This document shows positions 1 through 7,923 of a DNA stretch of 64,000 nt, in pieces. The DNA lies in contig NZ_AULT01000024.1 of the NCBI RefSeq assembly GCF_000422425.1, positions 39,405-103,404 of the forward strand. Direction: 5' to 3'. Every line of letters begins with the position of its first letter. The stretch's first letter is position 1. The notes under the pieces were generated by a model. The model saw only the letters and a program-made list of their open reading frames with translations, was not told where the DNA came from and made no database searches. This stretch comes from Oceanospirillum beijerinckii DSM 7166. Lineage in GTDB: Bacteria; Pseudomonadota; Gammaproteobacteria; Pseudomonadales; Halomonadaceae. The translations under genes were made by a program, and so were the position numbers.

Positions 1-421
1 CGCCACCGGCGGCACGTACTGCATAAAAAGCCGCAATCACATCATCATGGCCATGCTCGTAAGTTACTGGCGCTATATCTGCTACTATTAGCTTAGCTAT
101 TCTCTCAGGATGATTCAGCGCCAACTGCATAGCAACCTTCCCTCCCATAGAGTGGCCAATGATATGCGCCTGTTCTATTTGTTGAGCCACCATAAACTGC
201 TCAAGATCCGCCGCCATGGCATGGTAGTTCATGCTCTCGACATGAGGTGAACGACCGTGATTGCGCAGATCAACACAATAGACTTTATAGTTTTCTGCAA
301 ACTTCTTGGCCAATGTCCGCCAGTTATCTGCCGAACCAAATAACCCATGAATAATGATCAGGGGAAAGCCTTCACCCTGTTCGGTGAAATACAGATCAAC
401 CGTAGGCCAATTATCAGACAT
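1..421 (-). CDS. ybfF: YbfF-like alpha/beta hydrolase (esterase), 3' end missing
   Basis: The first 140 codons of an alpha/beta-hydrolase whose C-terminus lies beyond the left edge. Translating the minus strand from the ATG at 421 gives MSDNWPTVDLYFTEQGEG, then the oxyanion-type motif IHGLFGSADNW, DLRNHGRSPH, and the nucleophile elbow GHSMGG, with NHPERIAKLIVADIAPVTY further on. This order and wording match the YbfF family of small cytoplasmic esterases (acyl-ester or acyl-CoA hydrolysis in vitro, physiological substrate unclear). The catalytic Asp and His would lie off the window. The upstream ribosome site is weak (ACAGGT about 5 nt before the ATG). The gene is divergent from the dioxygenase gene on its right. 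Confidence 0.85.
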   Translation of the reverse strand, partial: MSDNWPTVDLYFTEQGEGFPLIIIHGLFGSADNWRTLAKKFAENYKVYCVDLRNHGRSPHVESMNYHAMAADLEQFMVAQQIEQAHIIGHSMGGKVAMQLALNHPERIAKLIVADIAPVTYEHGHDDVIAAFYAVRAAGG

Positions 422-791
422 TGTTTTACCTGTTGTGTTTGGAGTCGCTGTTTTTATGAATGTACAGCTGTGAATATACAGTTTTAAATCAGTGCTGTTC
501 TAAACCGGAGCATTATCATATGTTTCGATGCCCGCTCCAAGTCTTGGCGTAATGCTAATTTAAAGGCAATCCCTTTATAGTAATGGCAAGCTCTCTTTCC
601 CCTCCCCAATTCTCATCTATCACTATCAACCCTTAGTTAATGCTGAGTTCCTATTAGCCTACTTTTTGTCATGAGACGAGAAATCTACACTATATCTAAT
701 TCGCCGGATCTTAATGACAACACGGTCAGCACCGCTATTAACTCTATATCACTATCAAGCACATATTACTTTGAGTACCTGGAGGTTTTTT
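422..791. other. Divergent intergenic region, no gene seen
   Basis: About 370 nt lie between the leftward esterase and the rightward dioxygenase. I see no ORF with a ribosome site and no convincing terminator. The only clear signal is the GGAGG at 781-785 that belongs to the gene starting at 792. Promoters for both genes probably lie here, but I cannot place them. Confidence 0.4.
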
Positions 792-1610
792 ATGAACCCG
801 GATCAAGCCAGTAAAACAGTTCAACCCAGTCTGTTTCTCTCCCATGGTTCACCTGATTTGATTCTGAGTGACTCCCCTGCCAAACATTTTTATCAACAGC
901 TGGCAACGCAGTTAGCCAGACCTGATGCAATTATTGTGGCATCGGCACATTGGGAAACACCGGCCCCTATTATTGGAATCACCGCCAGTCCTGAGCCTGA
1001 AACTATACATGACTTTTATGGTTTCCCCGACGCTCTGTATCGTATGATTTACCCTGCTCCAGGTGCGCCAGAACTGGCTGACAGGGTACAAAAACAGTTA
1101 CAGAAGTGGGATTTTGACGCTCGTCTACATGAAACCCGAGGTATAGATCACGGCGCATGGTCACCATTAAAGCTGATCTATCCTGAAGCAGATATTCCTG
1201 TAATTCAGATCTCTCTACCCAGGGGTGTCACGAGCAGTACATACTGGCAGATTGGTCAAGCATTACAGGCCTTTAGAAGGGAGAACATTCTGATAATCGG
1301 TAGCGGCGCTGCGACCCATAACCTGAGTTACTTTAATCGCCGTCGTCAACCCGGGCAGACTGTATTGACTGAAGCTCAAGGCTTTATAGACTGGTTAAAC
1401 CAAGCGGTAACTTCTGGTGATAAAGATGCTTTATTATCATACGATAAAGTGCCTTATGGCTTGGAAAATCACCCGACACCTGAGCACTTTGTGCCTTTAC
1501 TTGTCGCAGCAGGGGCCAGTAGCGGCAACCAAAAACCGAATCGGGGTGAAGTTATCCACGATAGCTTTGAATACGGCTTTCTTTCTATGGCCTGCTATCG
1601 TTGGGAGTAA
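792..1610 (+). CDS. ygiD: DODA-type extradiol dioxygenase, YgiD family
   Basis: A 272-aa LigB/DODA-superfamily protein. Characterised members such as E. coli YgiD open the catechol ring of 4,5-DOPA-like substrates with a single metal ion and O2. The family metal-binding histidines are visible: LSHGSP (H18), SAHWE (H53), GAATHNL (H176) and HPTPEHFVPLL (H227/H232), plus the conserved IDHGAW (H120). The reading frame stays open back to 714, but ATG 792 has GGAGG at 781-785 with ideal spacing, and MNPDQ is followed directly by the family core, so I start there. The gene is monocistronic by appearance. The true substrate is unknown; only the fold and the metal site are secure. Confidence 0.88.
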   Translation: MNPDQASKTVQPSLFLSHGSPDLILSDSPAKHFYQQLATQLARPDAIIVASAHWETPAPIIGITASPEPETIHDFYGFPDALYRMIYPAPGAPELADRVQKQLQKWDFDARLHETRGIDHGAWSPLKLIYPEADIPVIQISLPRGVTSSTYWQIGQALQAFRRENILIIGSGAATHNLSYFNRRRQPGQTVLTEAQGFIDWLNQAVTSGDKDALLSYDKVPYGLENHPTPEHFVPLLVAAGASSGNQKPNRGEVIHDSFEYGFLSMACYRWE

Positions 1611-1854
1611 CCCAAACACTAACTAAAGAGAGTTTCCTGCGATGAAAAATCAAGCTGATATTCAGAAAATAGACTAAACTCATCTCGCTGTCGCAAAAAC
1701 GCAAACAAATCAGACTAGCCTAAGGCTCAATACATCAGCCAGTGTTAGATCTGGTTTAGTTTTAACACAATGAGCGTTCCTGATAGACCTCTGCCAAGAT
1801 ACACCAGGTCTAGCAGGCCAAAGATTTAAAACCCGTTTGCAACAGGAGTGCAGT

Positions 1855-2700
1855 GTGGGCATTTCAAAACTAGAGTTAGTCTATCGTAAAGCGAAGCAGC
1901 ACGACGCCGTCCCTGTGCTTTTTGTACACGGTATCTTTTGCGGAGCATGGGTATGGGAAGAGCACTTCCTGGACTGGTTTGCAGAGCATGGATATCACGC
2001 TTATGCCGTTAGTTTACGGGGGCACGGCAGGTCATCTGCGCCGGACCCTATGGGTCAATACTCTCTGAATGATTATGTACAAGATCTGAAAGATACGATT
2101 CAAACTATTGAGATGAGCCATAAGCAACCGCCCATTTTGATAGGTCACTCTATGGGAGGTATGGTTGTCCAGCGTTTTCTCAGTAAACATATTTACCGAG
2201 GTGCTGTACTGATCAGCAGTATTCCCCCTCAGGGTATGATGCCGCTATCCTGGCAAAGCTTCTGGCAAGATCCGCTGATCACAATGGAGATGACTCAGAC
2301 TTATCTGATGCCAGAACTGGCAACAACAGAACAGCTACGCCGCTATCTGTTTGCCGGACCGGTTGAACAGGAGAAACTGGATGCTTGGTTGGAATATCTG
2401 GTACCGGAATCCCAGCGTCTGTTATGGGACATGAGTTGGCACAATCTACCGAACCCATTTGAAGTTGCTAAAACTCCGATTGCGGTGGTTGGTGCACTAC
2501 ATGATCGCTTAGTGCCTAAAGTGATTGTCACCATGACCGCTGCTACATACAGCTGCAAACCACACTGGATCGACTCCGGTCACGGTGTGATGCTGGAGCA
2601 TAACTGGCAAGAAGCAGCTCAGGTCGTTGCGGCAGCGCTGACCGAAGTGTTATTGAGTGAACAGGATGAAAGCTTGATGCAGGAACCAGTACCAGCCTGA
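1855..2700 (+). CDS. alpha/beta hydrolase
   Basis: A 281-aa single-domain alpha/beta-hydrolase. It has the oxyanion motif FVHGIFCGAW, the nucleophile elbow IGHSMGG (S99), the acid in GALHDRLVP (D217) and the catalytic histidine in DSGHGVMLEH (H243), so the triad is complete. There is no signal peptide, so it is probably cytoplasmic. The best start is GTG 1855, with AGGAG at 1844-1848 six nt upstream. An upstream TTG (1837) would put the ribosome site inside the gene. It resembles lysophospholipase or aryl-esterase-like hydrolases, but the substrate cannot be read from the sequence. It sits 244 nt after the dioxygenase and is probably transcribed on its own. Confidence 0.8.
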   Translation: MGISKLELVYRKAKQHDAVPVLFVHGIFCGAWVWEEHFLDWFAEHGYHAYAVSLRGHGRSSAPDPMGQYSLNDYVQDLKDTIQTIEMSHKQPPILIGHSMGGMVVQRFLSKHIYRGAVLISSIPPQGMMPLSWQSFWQDPLITMEMTQTYLMPELATTEQLRRYLFAGPVEQEKLDAWLEYLVPESQRLLWDMSWHNLPNPFEVAKTPIAVVGALHDRLVPKVIVTMTAATYSCKPHWIDSGHGVMLEHNWQEAAQVVAAALTEVLLSEQDESLMQEPVPA

Positions 2701-3486
2701 TATAAAGAAGGCCTCTTAAGAAGCTATGCTATAAGGCAGAATACAAACCAAAGGCGTACAACCAACTGTCGATAGAGGCTGTAGAGGTAAATTGGTTAGT
2801 GCCTAGAGTAAGTTGGTTAGTAGAGTAAGCTGGTTAGTAGAATAAGCTGATTAGTAGAGTACTCAAGCTTTGTAGAGCCCTTGCGATAACGCTCTAATCA
2901 GCCCTAACTTCCTGTAGGTTCGGTCTAACAATCTGCAAGATGTTATCCTCAAGCCAATGTTTGGCCCGCAGTGTTTTCCGAAAGGTTGCGATTGCGGGCA
3001 TCTTTTTCATCCCTCAATTCAAGTTATTATCTCAGTCCAGACAGGGCAATAGAAACAAGACTTCACAGCCTGACCTCTTCGGCAAAGGAACTATTAAGGT
3101 GTTATTGCATCTTAGTTTAATCCTGTTATTCTCCTGAACTTATATACAAAATCGATCTGGTGCTATGGTAGCGACAAGTGAGCCTCCTGGGCTGTATTCA
3201 AAGTTAGTGTCTCCTATTGCTATAGGTACATCCAAGCCTCTGTATGCTCGCAATACAGCTATTCATATCGTCTACCCATACCTATCTGGTGATACGCTGA
3301 TCGCCACTCTCCTTTTTCCTGCTTATGTGCTGCTATCCCGAAAAATCAAGGAGGGCTTGCTCCTTCTATTAGGCAATAGCACTAATTTTCCACATAGGCT
3401 GTTTAAACTAGGAAGAAGTCACCCTGGTAGCCGTATGTACAAGCTTCCCAGATTCAGAATTCAAAGCAATTGAGGCATCACGACCA
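2701..3486. other. 786-nt gene-poor stretch
   Basis: No convincing gene. Two open frames (2940-3137 and 3165-3473, both plus strand) lack ribosome sites, start in unlike sequence and resemble no family I know, so I do not call them. The first part carries a 17-bp tandem repeat (2804-2862). The base composition and the scattered open frames would fit decayed coding sequence, but I cannot identify a parent. Confidence 0.4.
2781..2862. repeat. 17-bp tandem repeat, about 3.5 units plus a diverged copy
   Basis: Unit TAGAGTAAGTTGGTTAG occurs at 2804-2820, TAGAGTAAGCTGGTTAG at 2821-2837 and TAGAATAAGCTGATTAG at 2838-2854. A partial unit TAGAGTAC starts at 2855, and a diverged copy (TAGAGGTAAATTGGTTAG) lies at 2782-2799. 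The units differ by one to three bases. It is non-coding and lies between two plus-strand genes. No function can be inferred. Confidence 0.85.
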
Positions 3487-4191
3487 ATGCGCATACATGT
3501 TTTACAACATGTTCCTTACGAAGGCCCGGGCAGTATTGCTCGCTGGGCTGAAAAAAATGAATACCTGCTTACCTTGACTCGTTTTTACGCTGGCGATTCT
3601 CTGCCTGATCAGGACAGCTACGATATGCTGTTGATTCTGGGTGGCCCTATGGGCGTGAACGACACTAAAAAAGTGCCTTGGCTTAAAGAAGAAAAGCACT
3701 TTATCAGCGAAGCCATTGAGCAGGGAAAAATGGTTCTGGGCATCTGCTTAGGTGCACAGCTGGTAGCCAATGTACTGGGTGCAAAAATTAAGAAAAATGA
3801 GCACCGCGAGATCGGCTGGTATCCGATCACAGCCACACCTAATGCCATGGTGCTGGGGTTACCGCAACAATTCCAGGCATTCCACTGGCATGGCGATACG
3901 TTTGGCCTGCCTGATGGCGCGATTCCTATCGGTACCAGCGACGGTTGTGAGAACCAGGGTTTTATCTATCAGGATCGGGTTGTTGCGCTTCAATTCCACC
4001 TGGAAACCACACCTGAAGCAGCAAAAGAATTGATTGATGCCTGCGCCCATGAAATCGACGACGGCCCTCATTGTCAACCAGCAGAGGCGATGCTTGTTGA
4101 TTTGGAGTTGTTTAGTGAAGCCAACCAGCGTATGGAACAGATTATGAGCTATATGCTCAGCCAGATGGAAACTGACTGGTATATGGGTTAA
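3487..4191 (+). CDS. Class I glutamine amidotransferase (GMP synthase-like domain)
   Basis: A 234-aa stand-alone GATase1 protein. The nucleophile elbow is GICLGAQL (C87), and the other triad members are in LQFHLETT (H171, E173). LILGGPMGV near residues 49-56 gives the oxyanion strand. Family members hydrolyse glutamine or a gamma-glutamyl compound and usually pass the ammonia on, but no synthetase partner is adjacent here, so the role may instead be gamma-glutamyl amide hydrolysis (as in the PuuD/YfeJ-like groups). There is no signal peptide. ATG 3487 is preceded by only a weak ribosome site. The gene ends just before a strong terminator at 4210-4241. Confidence 0.85.
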   Translation: MRIHVLQHVPYEGPGSIARWAEKNEYLLTLTRFYAGDSLPDQDSYDMLLILGGPMGVNDTKKVPWLKEEKHFISEAIEQGKMVLGICLGAQLVANVLGAKIKKNEHREIGWYPITATPNAMVLGLPQQFQAFHWHGDTFGLPDGAIPIGTSDGCENQGFIYQDRVVALQFHLETTPEAAKELIDACAHEIDDGPHCQPAEAMLVDLELFSEANQRMEQIMSYMLSQMETDWYMG

Positions 4192-4209
4192 AGATAGATA
4201 GCTGTAACG

Positions 4210-4241
4210 AAAAATGCTCCTGAGTACTCAGGAGCATTTTT
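4210..4241. terminator. Bidirectional rho-independent terminator
   Basis: A perfect 32-nt palindrome: AAAAATGCTCCTGAGT followed by its complement, with an A-run on the left and a T-run on the right. The GC-rich core TGCTCCTGAG/CTCAGGAGCA gives a stable stem. It lies 18 nt after the amidotransferase stop and also faces the 3' end of the minus-strand aminotransferase, so it can serve both directions. Confidence 0.9.
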
Positions 4242-4349
4242 CACATTATAGTCAAACAAGCCGCCCCAAAATAGAGCCAATCCATTTAAGATCAAGCGCC
4301 TCTTCCAGGATTAATCTCTAGACAGACCTCAAGAGATCTAAGCGAATCT

Positions 4350-5549
4350 CTACGATAAAAGCATCACTAAACGCTTAATCCCCTCCTCCATCTCTGGTAA
4401 AGAGATCTGACTGAAGCTTAAACGCAAACAGCGATTTCCATCTGCCGCAATAGTAAAAGAGCTACCCGGCAAGACAACAACCCCTGCTTCGATCCCCTGC
4501 TGAAGTAGGCGCTGACAATCCGCCTCCAGCGTCAACCAAAAAAACATCCCCCCGGCAGGAGATTGCCAACTAACCCCTTTGGGCAAGTAATCAACCAGTA
4601 AGCGATGCATATTGTCACGCTTAGATCGGTAATGTTTCTGTAGCTGTTCAATGTGAGTAGGCAAGGTACCCTGTTGCAGAAAGCGAGCAATCAACAACTG
4701 CCCTAAACGATTAGTGTGTAGATCCGTTGCCTGTTTTGCCCGATACAGATAAGGATATAGCTCAGGATGAGCCACCATAAAACCAGTGCGCAGACCTGGC
4801 CACAACATTTTGGAAAAAGAACCCAAATAGATCCAGGGCGACTGCTTCACGTAATGGCAGATAGGGCGGGTAAAGACTCCATCATAGTTCAGCGCCCGAT
4901 AAGGATCATCCTCAACCAAAACAACACCGTAACGGTCAACCAGCTGCGCAATATCGATGCGCTCCTGCTCGCTGTAGCAGTATCCGGTTGGGTTCTGAAA
5001 CGTTGGGATAAGATAGAGCATTCGAGGTTGACGTGTTTGTAACAACTGCTCCAACGCATCCAGGTCGTTCCCATGACCAGATAATGTAAAAGGCAATAGC
5101 TCAGCACCTAAACCATTCAAAATCTGTAACATTGCCAGATAACTGGGATCTTCAACAATCACTTCACTGCCAGGATCAACCAGCAAACGTGCAGCCAGAT
5201 CCAGCCCTTGCTGAGAACCAGAAGTGATCAGAATTTGACCTTCTTCACAAGCTAATCCTTCACCAGACAACCAGCTTACCAGTTGCTGTTTTAGCAGCCT
5301 CTCTCCCTCTGAAGTCCCATACTGAACCACACTGGCCAACTCCTGTGATGATAGTTGTGGTAGCTCTGGCATAACAACAGCATCAGGCAAGCCGCCGGCA
5401 AAAGAGATCATTCCCGGTTGCTGACTCACTGACAGTATCTCTCTGACCGGCGAACCGGGTAAACGTTTGCCGTAATCCGATAACGACAATGTCTGTATTT
5501 CAGGTATCTGGGGGGATATCTGTGCAGGGATATCCAGCTGTAGGGCCAT
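4350..5549 (-). CDS. PLP-dependent aminotransferase, fold type I (LysN/2-aminoadipate transaminase-like)
   Basis: A 399-aa cytoplasmic aminotransferase. It shows the class I/II core: ISFAGGLPDA near the N-terminus, TSGSQQGLDLAARLL, the PLP-contacting FQNPTGY, VEDDPYRALNYDG, and the Schiff-base lysine in GSFSKMLWPGLRTG (K247). This wording is typical of the MocR-related/LysN subgroup acting on 2-aminoadipate, aromatic or branched amino acids. The actual amino donor is not determinable. I prefer ATG 5549 (AAAGGAG seven nt upstream) over the ATG at 5585, which adds a basic N-terminus (MNHNKRRKRRAP) with a weak site. It is transcribed away from a MocR-type regulator and is the obvious target of that regulator. 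Confidence 0.87.
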   Translation of the reverse strand: MALQLDIPAQISPQIPEIQTLSLSDYGKRLPGSPVREILSVSQQPGMISFAGGLPDAVVMPELPQLSSQELASVVQYGTSEGERLLKQQLVSWLSGEGLACEEGQILITSGSQQGLDLAARLLVDPGSEVIVEDPSYLAMLQILNGLGAELLPFTLSGHGNDLDALEQLLQTRQPRMLYLIPTFQNPTGYCYSEQERIDIAQLVDRYGVVLVEDDPYRALNYDGVFTRPICHYVKQSPWIYLGSFSKMLWPGLRTGFMVAHPELYPYLYRAKQATDLHTNRLGQLLIARFLQQGTLPTHIEQLQKHYRSKRDNMHRLLVDYLPKGVSWQSPAGGMFFWLTLEADCQRLLQQGIEAGVVVLPGSSFTIAADGNRCLRLSFSQISLPEMEEGIKRLVMLLS

Positions 5550-5760
5550 AGGAGCTCTCCTTTTTCGCCGTTTATTGTGGTTCATTTAGTGCCTGTTACT
5601 GCCCGTTATCGACCGCAGCCGTAACAGTCTTACGTACAACTATTATGGAAACGTACTAGGCAAACAGAATAGAGACAGATAAGCTAACCACCAACACACA
5701 GATACAATATCAAGCAAACAGATCAATAAAATCAGATCTAAAACCTAAAAGAGCAAACAG

Positions 5761-7194
5761 ATGGTAAAAAATAAGCAAAATAACACCAGTAAAGATGCCC
5801 ATCTGTATCTAAGCGCCAGTCAAAAGCTCAAACAGCTGATCTCACAGCATAAAGACCCAACACAGAAGCTTCCCAGCTTACGTCAGATCAGCGAGCGCTT
5901 TTCCATTAGCTTAAGCACCGCTCAGAGCGCTTATCAGGTATTGATTGATGACGGCCTGATTCAGGTACGGCCTCGCTCCGGCTATTTCCTTACAACAAAA
6001 TCCGACCCTCAGCTGCAACCACAAGTCCCAGCACCAGATCCAGGGGCCAAGCGGGTACAAATTGGTGAATTGGTAGTACAGATGCTGGCTCTCACCCGCC
6101 AACAACCTGTCATCAATCTTGGTACAGCAGTACCGGAACCACAGCTTCTACCCTTGGATACCATAGCCAAAGCGCAACGTCGTATTAGCCAACGCCAGCG
6201 CTGGGCTTATGGCAGCTATAGTCCCAGTAGCGGTGAACCGGCCTTGCAGGCCGCGCTGGCAGAATATCTGCAGCAGAAAGAAATACCATGCAGTGCAGAG
6301 CAACTTCTGATCACCAACGGCTGCACCGAAGCACTACGACTGGCTTTAATTAACAGCACCCAACCTGGCGATGTCATCGCCATCGAATCTCCCACCTACT
6401 TTACTGTGTTGCTACAACTTGAAAGCCTGGGTTTAAGAGCGCTGGAGATCCCGACTTCTCCCGAAACAGGAATCGACCTGAAACATTTGGCTACCATGAT
6501 GTCTGCAATCAAGGTGAACGCCTGCGTGGTCAACCCCGTAGGCCATAATCCCCTGGGTTTTGTTATGCCTGATGACAAGAAACAGGCACTGATAGAACTG
6601 TGCCACAATCATGGTACTCATCTAATTGAAGATGTGATCAATCTGGACCTGACTTACCATAACCATAACTCCCGCTCGCTAAAAGCATTGGATAACTACG
6701 GCTTAGTCAGCCAATGCGGCTCCTTCTCAAAAAGTCTGTCACCGGCTTTACGGGTAGGCTGGCTGCTGCCCAGTCATCAGCTAACACAAATCACCACTAG
6801 CAAATTTATCAGTAATGTCAGTGTCAGCACACCATGCCAGCTCACCATTGCAACAATGCTGGAAAAAGGCTGGTATCAGAAAGCAGTCAATAAACATAGA
6901 GGACAGCATGCCGAACGGGTACAGAAAACCAGGGAGTGGATCTTACAGCGCTTCCCGCAAGGCACCCGCGTATCACTACCGCAAGCGGGATTTGTGCTTT
7001 GGGTCGAACTCCCGGAACCTTATCAGGCGATGCCGATTCACCAAAAAGCCCTGGAAAAAGGTGTGCTGTTTCTGCCTGGGGATGTGTTCTCTCCGACCAG
7101 CGATCTCTATAGCCGCTATCTAAGGATCAACTGCTGCGCCTGTAAACCGGAAGAAGTATTGGAAGGGGTAAAGAGAATTGCCAGATGTTTTTAG
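5761..7194 (+). CDS. MocR-family transcriptional regulator (GntR wHTH + aminotransferase domain)
   Basis: A 477-aa two-domain regulator. Residues about 12-80 form a GntR-type winged helix (KLPSLRQISERFSISLSTAQ, then a wing ending DDGLIQVRPRSGYFL). Residues about 110-475 are a fold-type-I aminotransferase domain with GCTEALRLAL, NPVGHNPLGF and the PLP lysine in CGSFSKSLSPALRVGW (K324). MocR proteins use PLP or its aldimine as effector and usually control a neighbouring, divergent gene of amino-acid or vitamin metabolism. Here that gene is the aminotransferase ending at 4350, with a 211-nt shared regulatory region. The lysine is intact, so PLP binding is likely. GntR-type repressors and activators both exist in this family, and the sign of regulation is unknown. 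Confidence 0.9.
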   Translation: MVKNKQNNTSKDAHLYLSASQKLKQLISQHKDPTQKLPSLRQISERFSISLSTAQSAYQVLIDDGLIQVRPRSGYFLTTKSDPQLQPQVPAPDPGAKRVQIGELVVQMLALTRQQPVINLGTAVPEPQLLPLDTIAKAQRRISQRQRWAYGSYSPSSGEPALQAALAEYLQQKEIPCSAEQLLITNGCTEALRLALINSTQPGDVIAIESPTYFTVLLQLESLGLRALEIPTSPETGIDLKHLATMMSAIKVNACVVNPVGHNPLGFVMPDDKKQALIELCHNHGTHLIEDVINLDLTYHNHNSRSLKALDNYGLVSQCGSFSKSLSPALRVGWLLPSHQLTQITTSKFISNVSVSTPCQLTIATMLEKGWYQKAVNKHRGQHAERVQKTREWILQRFPQGTRVSLPQAGFVLWVELPEPYQAMPIHQKALEKGVLFLPGDVFSPTSDLYSRYLRINCCACKPEEVLEGVKRIARCF

Positions 7195-7388
7195 AGCACT
7201 TAGAAAAAGAATACAGATTGAATTATAGGCTCTTAAAAGCATCCTTACCTGACAACCTGTTGACCTGAAACAACGTACTGAACGGCATACTGTTTACATC
7301 ACGGATATGCAGCTCCATGGCTTTATACGACCCAGGACTCAATGGTTATTATTAGAAGCATCGCCTCCAGCTTTTCAAAATCGATCAC

Positions 7389-7808
7389 TTAAATAAGCGC
7401 CACGCTATTCCGTAACTCCAGCATCATGCCCAAACAGCTTTCACCGCGCATCTCATAAGGATTAAACTCAGAGTTCCCGGAGTACTTAATACACAGCGGC
7501 TTAGTTAGATCACTTTCCGGTACACAACCCATTGCCCAGTCAGAAAATTCCCGTCGAGAGATTTCATCGTACTCCAAAAGTACAACTTGATGATGACGGG
7601 GATCATTCAGAATATTGTGATAGACCTTGTTTACATTGGTGCGGGCACCTTCCAGGCATTGAAGGAAGTATTTGCGGTTAAAGCATAGCAGACCCGTCAC
7701 TTCAACCTTCCCGTTATTCTCTTTGGCAGTAGATATAATTTGTTCTACTTCCTGCATATTAAGCTCATGAGTTACAGCACTACAGTAAATCAAACGAACT
7801 AAGTACAT
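7389..7808 (-). CDS. Short BLUF-domain blue-light photoreceptor
   Basis: A 139-aa protein that is almost entirely a BLUF (blue light using FAD) domain. The residues that form the flavin photoswitch are at their usual positions: Y8 (LVRLIYCS), N31/N32, Q50 (YFLQCLEG), and W91/M93 (SDWAMG). The rest is a short C-terminal helix-like tail, so it is a PixD/Slr1694-type short BLUF protein, which signals by changing protein-protein contacts. The start is ATG 7808, with GAGGAG upstream. No output domain is fused and no partner gene is adjacent in the same direction. The nearest upstream gene is ggt, separated by a terminator. Confidence 0.92.
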   Translation of the reverse strand: MYLVRLIYCSAVTHELNMQEVEQIISTAKENNGKVEVTGLLCFNRKYFLQCLEGARTNVNKVYHNILNDPRHHQVVLLEYDEISRREFSDWAMGCVPESDLTKPLCIKYSGNSEFNPYEMRGESCLGMMLELRNSVALI

Positions 7809-7867
7809 ATGTCCATCTCCTCAGGCACTCCACATCAGTGTAGACGGTGATATCAATGCTGCAAGAA

Positions 7868-7894
7868 ACAGGGGCTTTTTATAAGCCCCTGTTT
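7868..7894 (-). terminator. Rho-independent terminator of ggt
   Basis: Stem CAGGGGCTT pairs with AAGCCCCTG across a short T/A loop, followed on the minus strand by a T-containing tail (TGTTTCTTG). It lies 30 nt beyond the ggt stop and upstream of the BLUF gene, so it should separate the two minus-strand transcripts. Confidence 0.75.
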
Positions 7895-7923
7895 TACTTC
7901 TGTGTCGCTTGAAAGGATGCAGA

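Noticed and set aside
463..482. CTGT...ACAG stretch upstream of the dioxygenase as a possible LexA box
   Set aside because: Spacing between the half-sites (6 nt) is shorter than the 8 nt of the SOS consensus.
2940..3473. Two plus-strand open frames (65 and 102 codons)
   Set aside because: No ribosome site, no family resemblance, unusual composition; not supported as genes.
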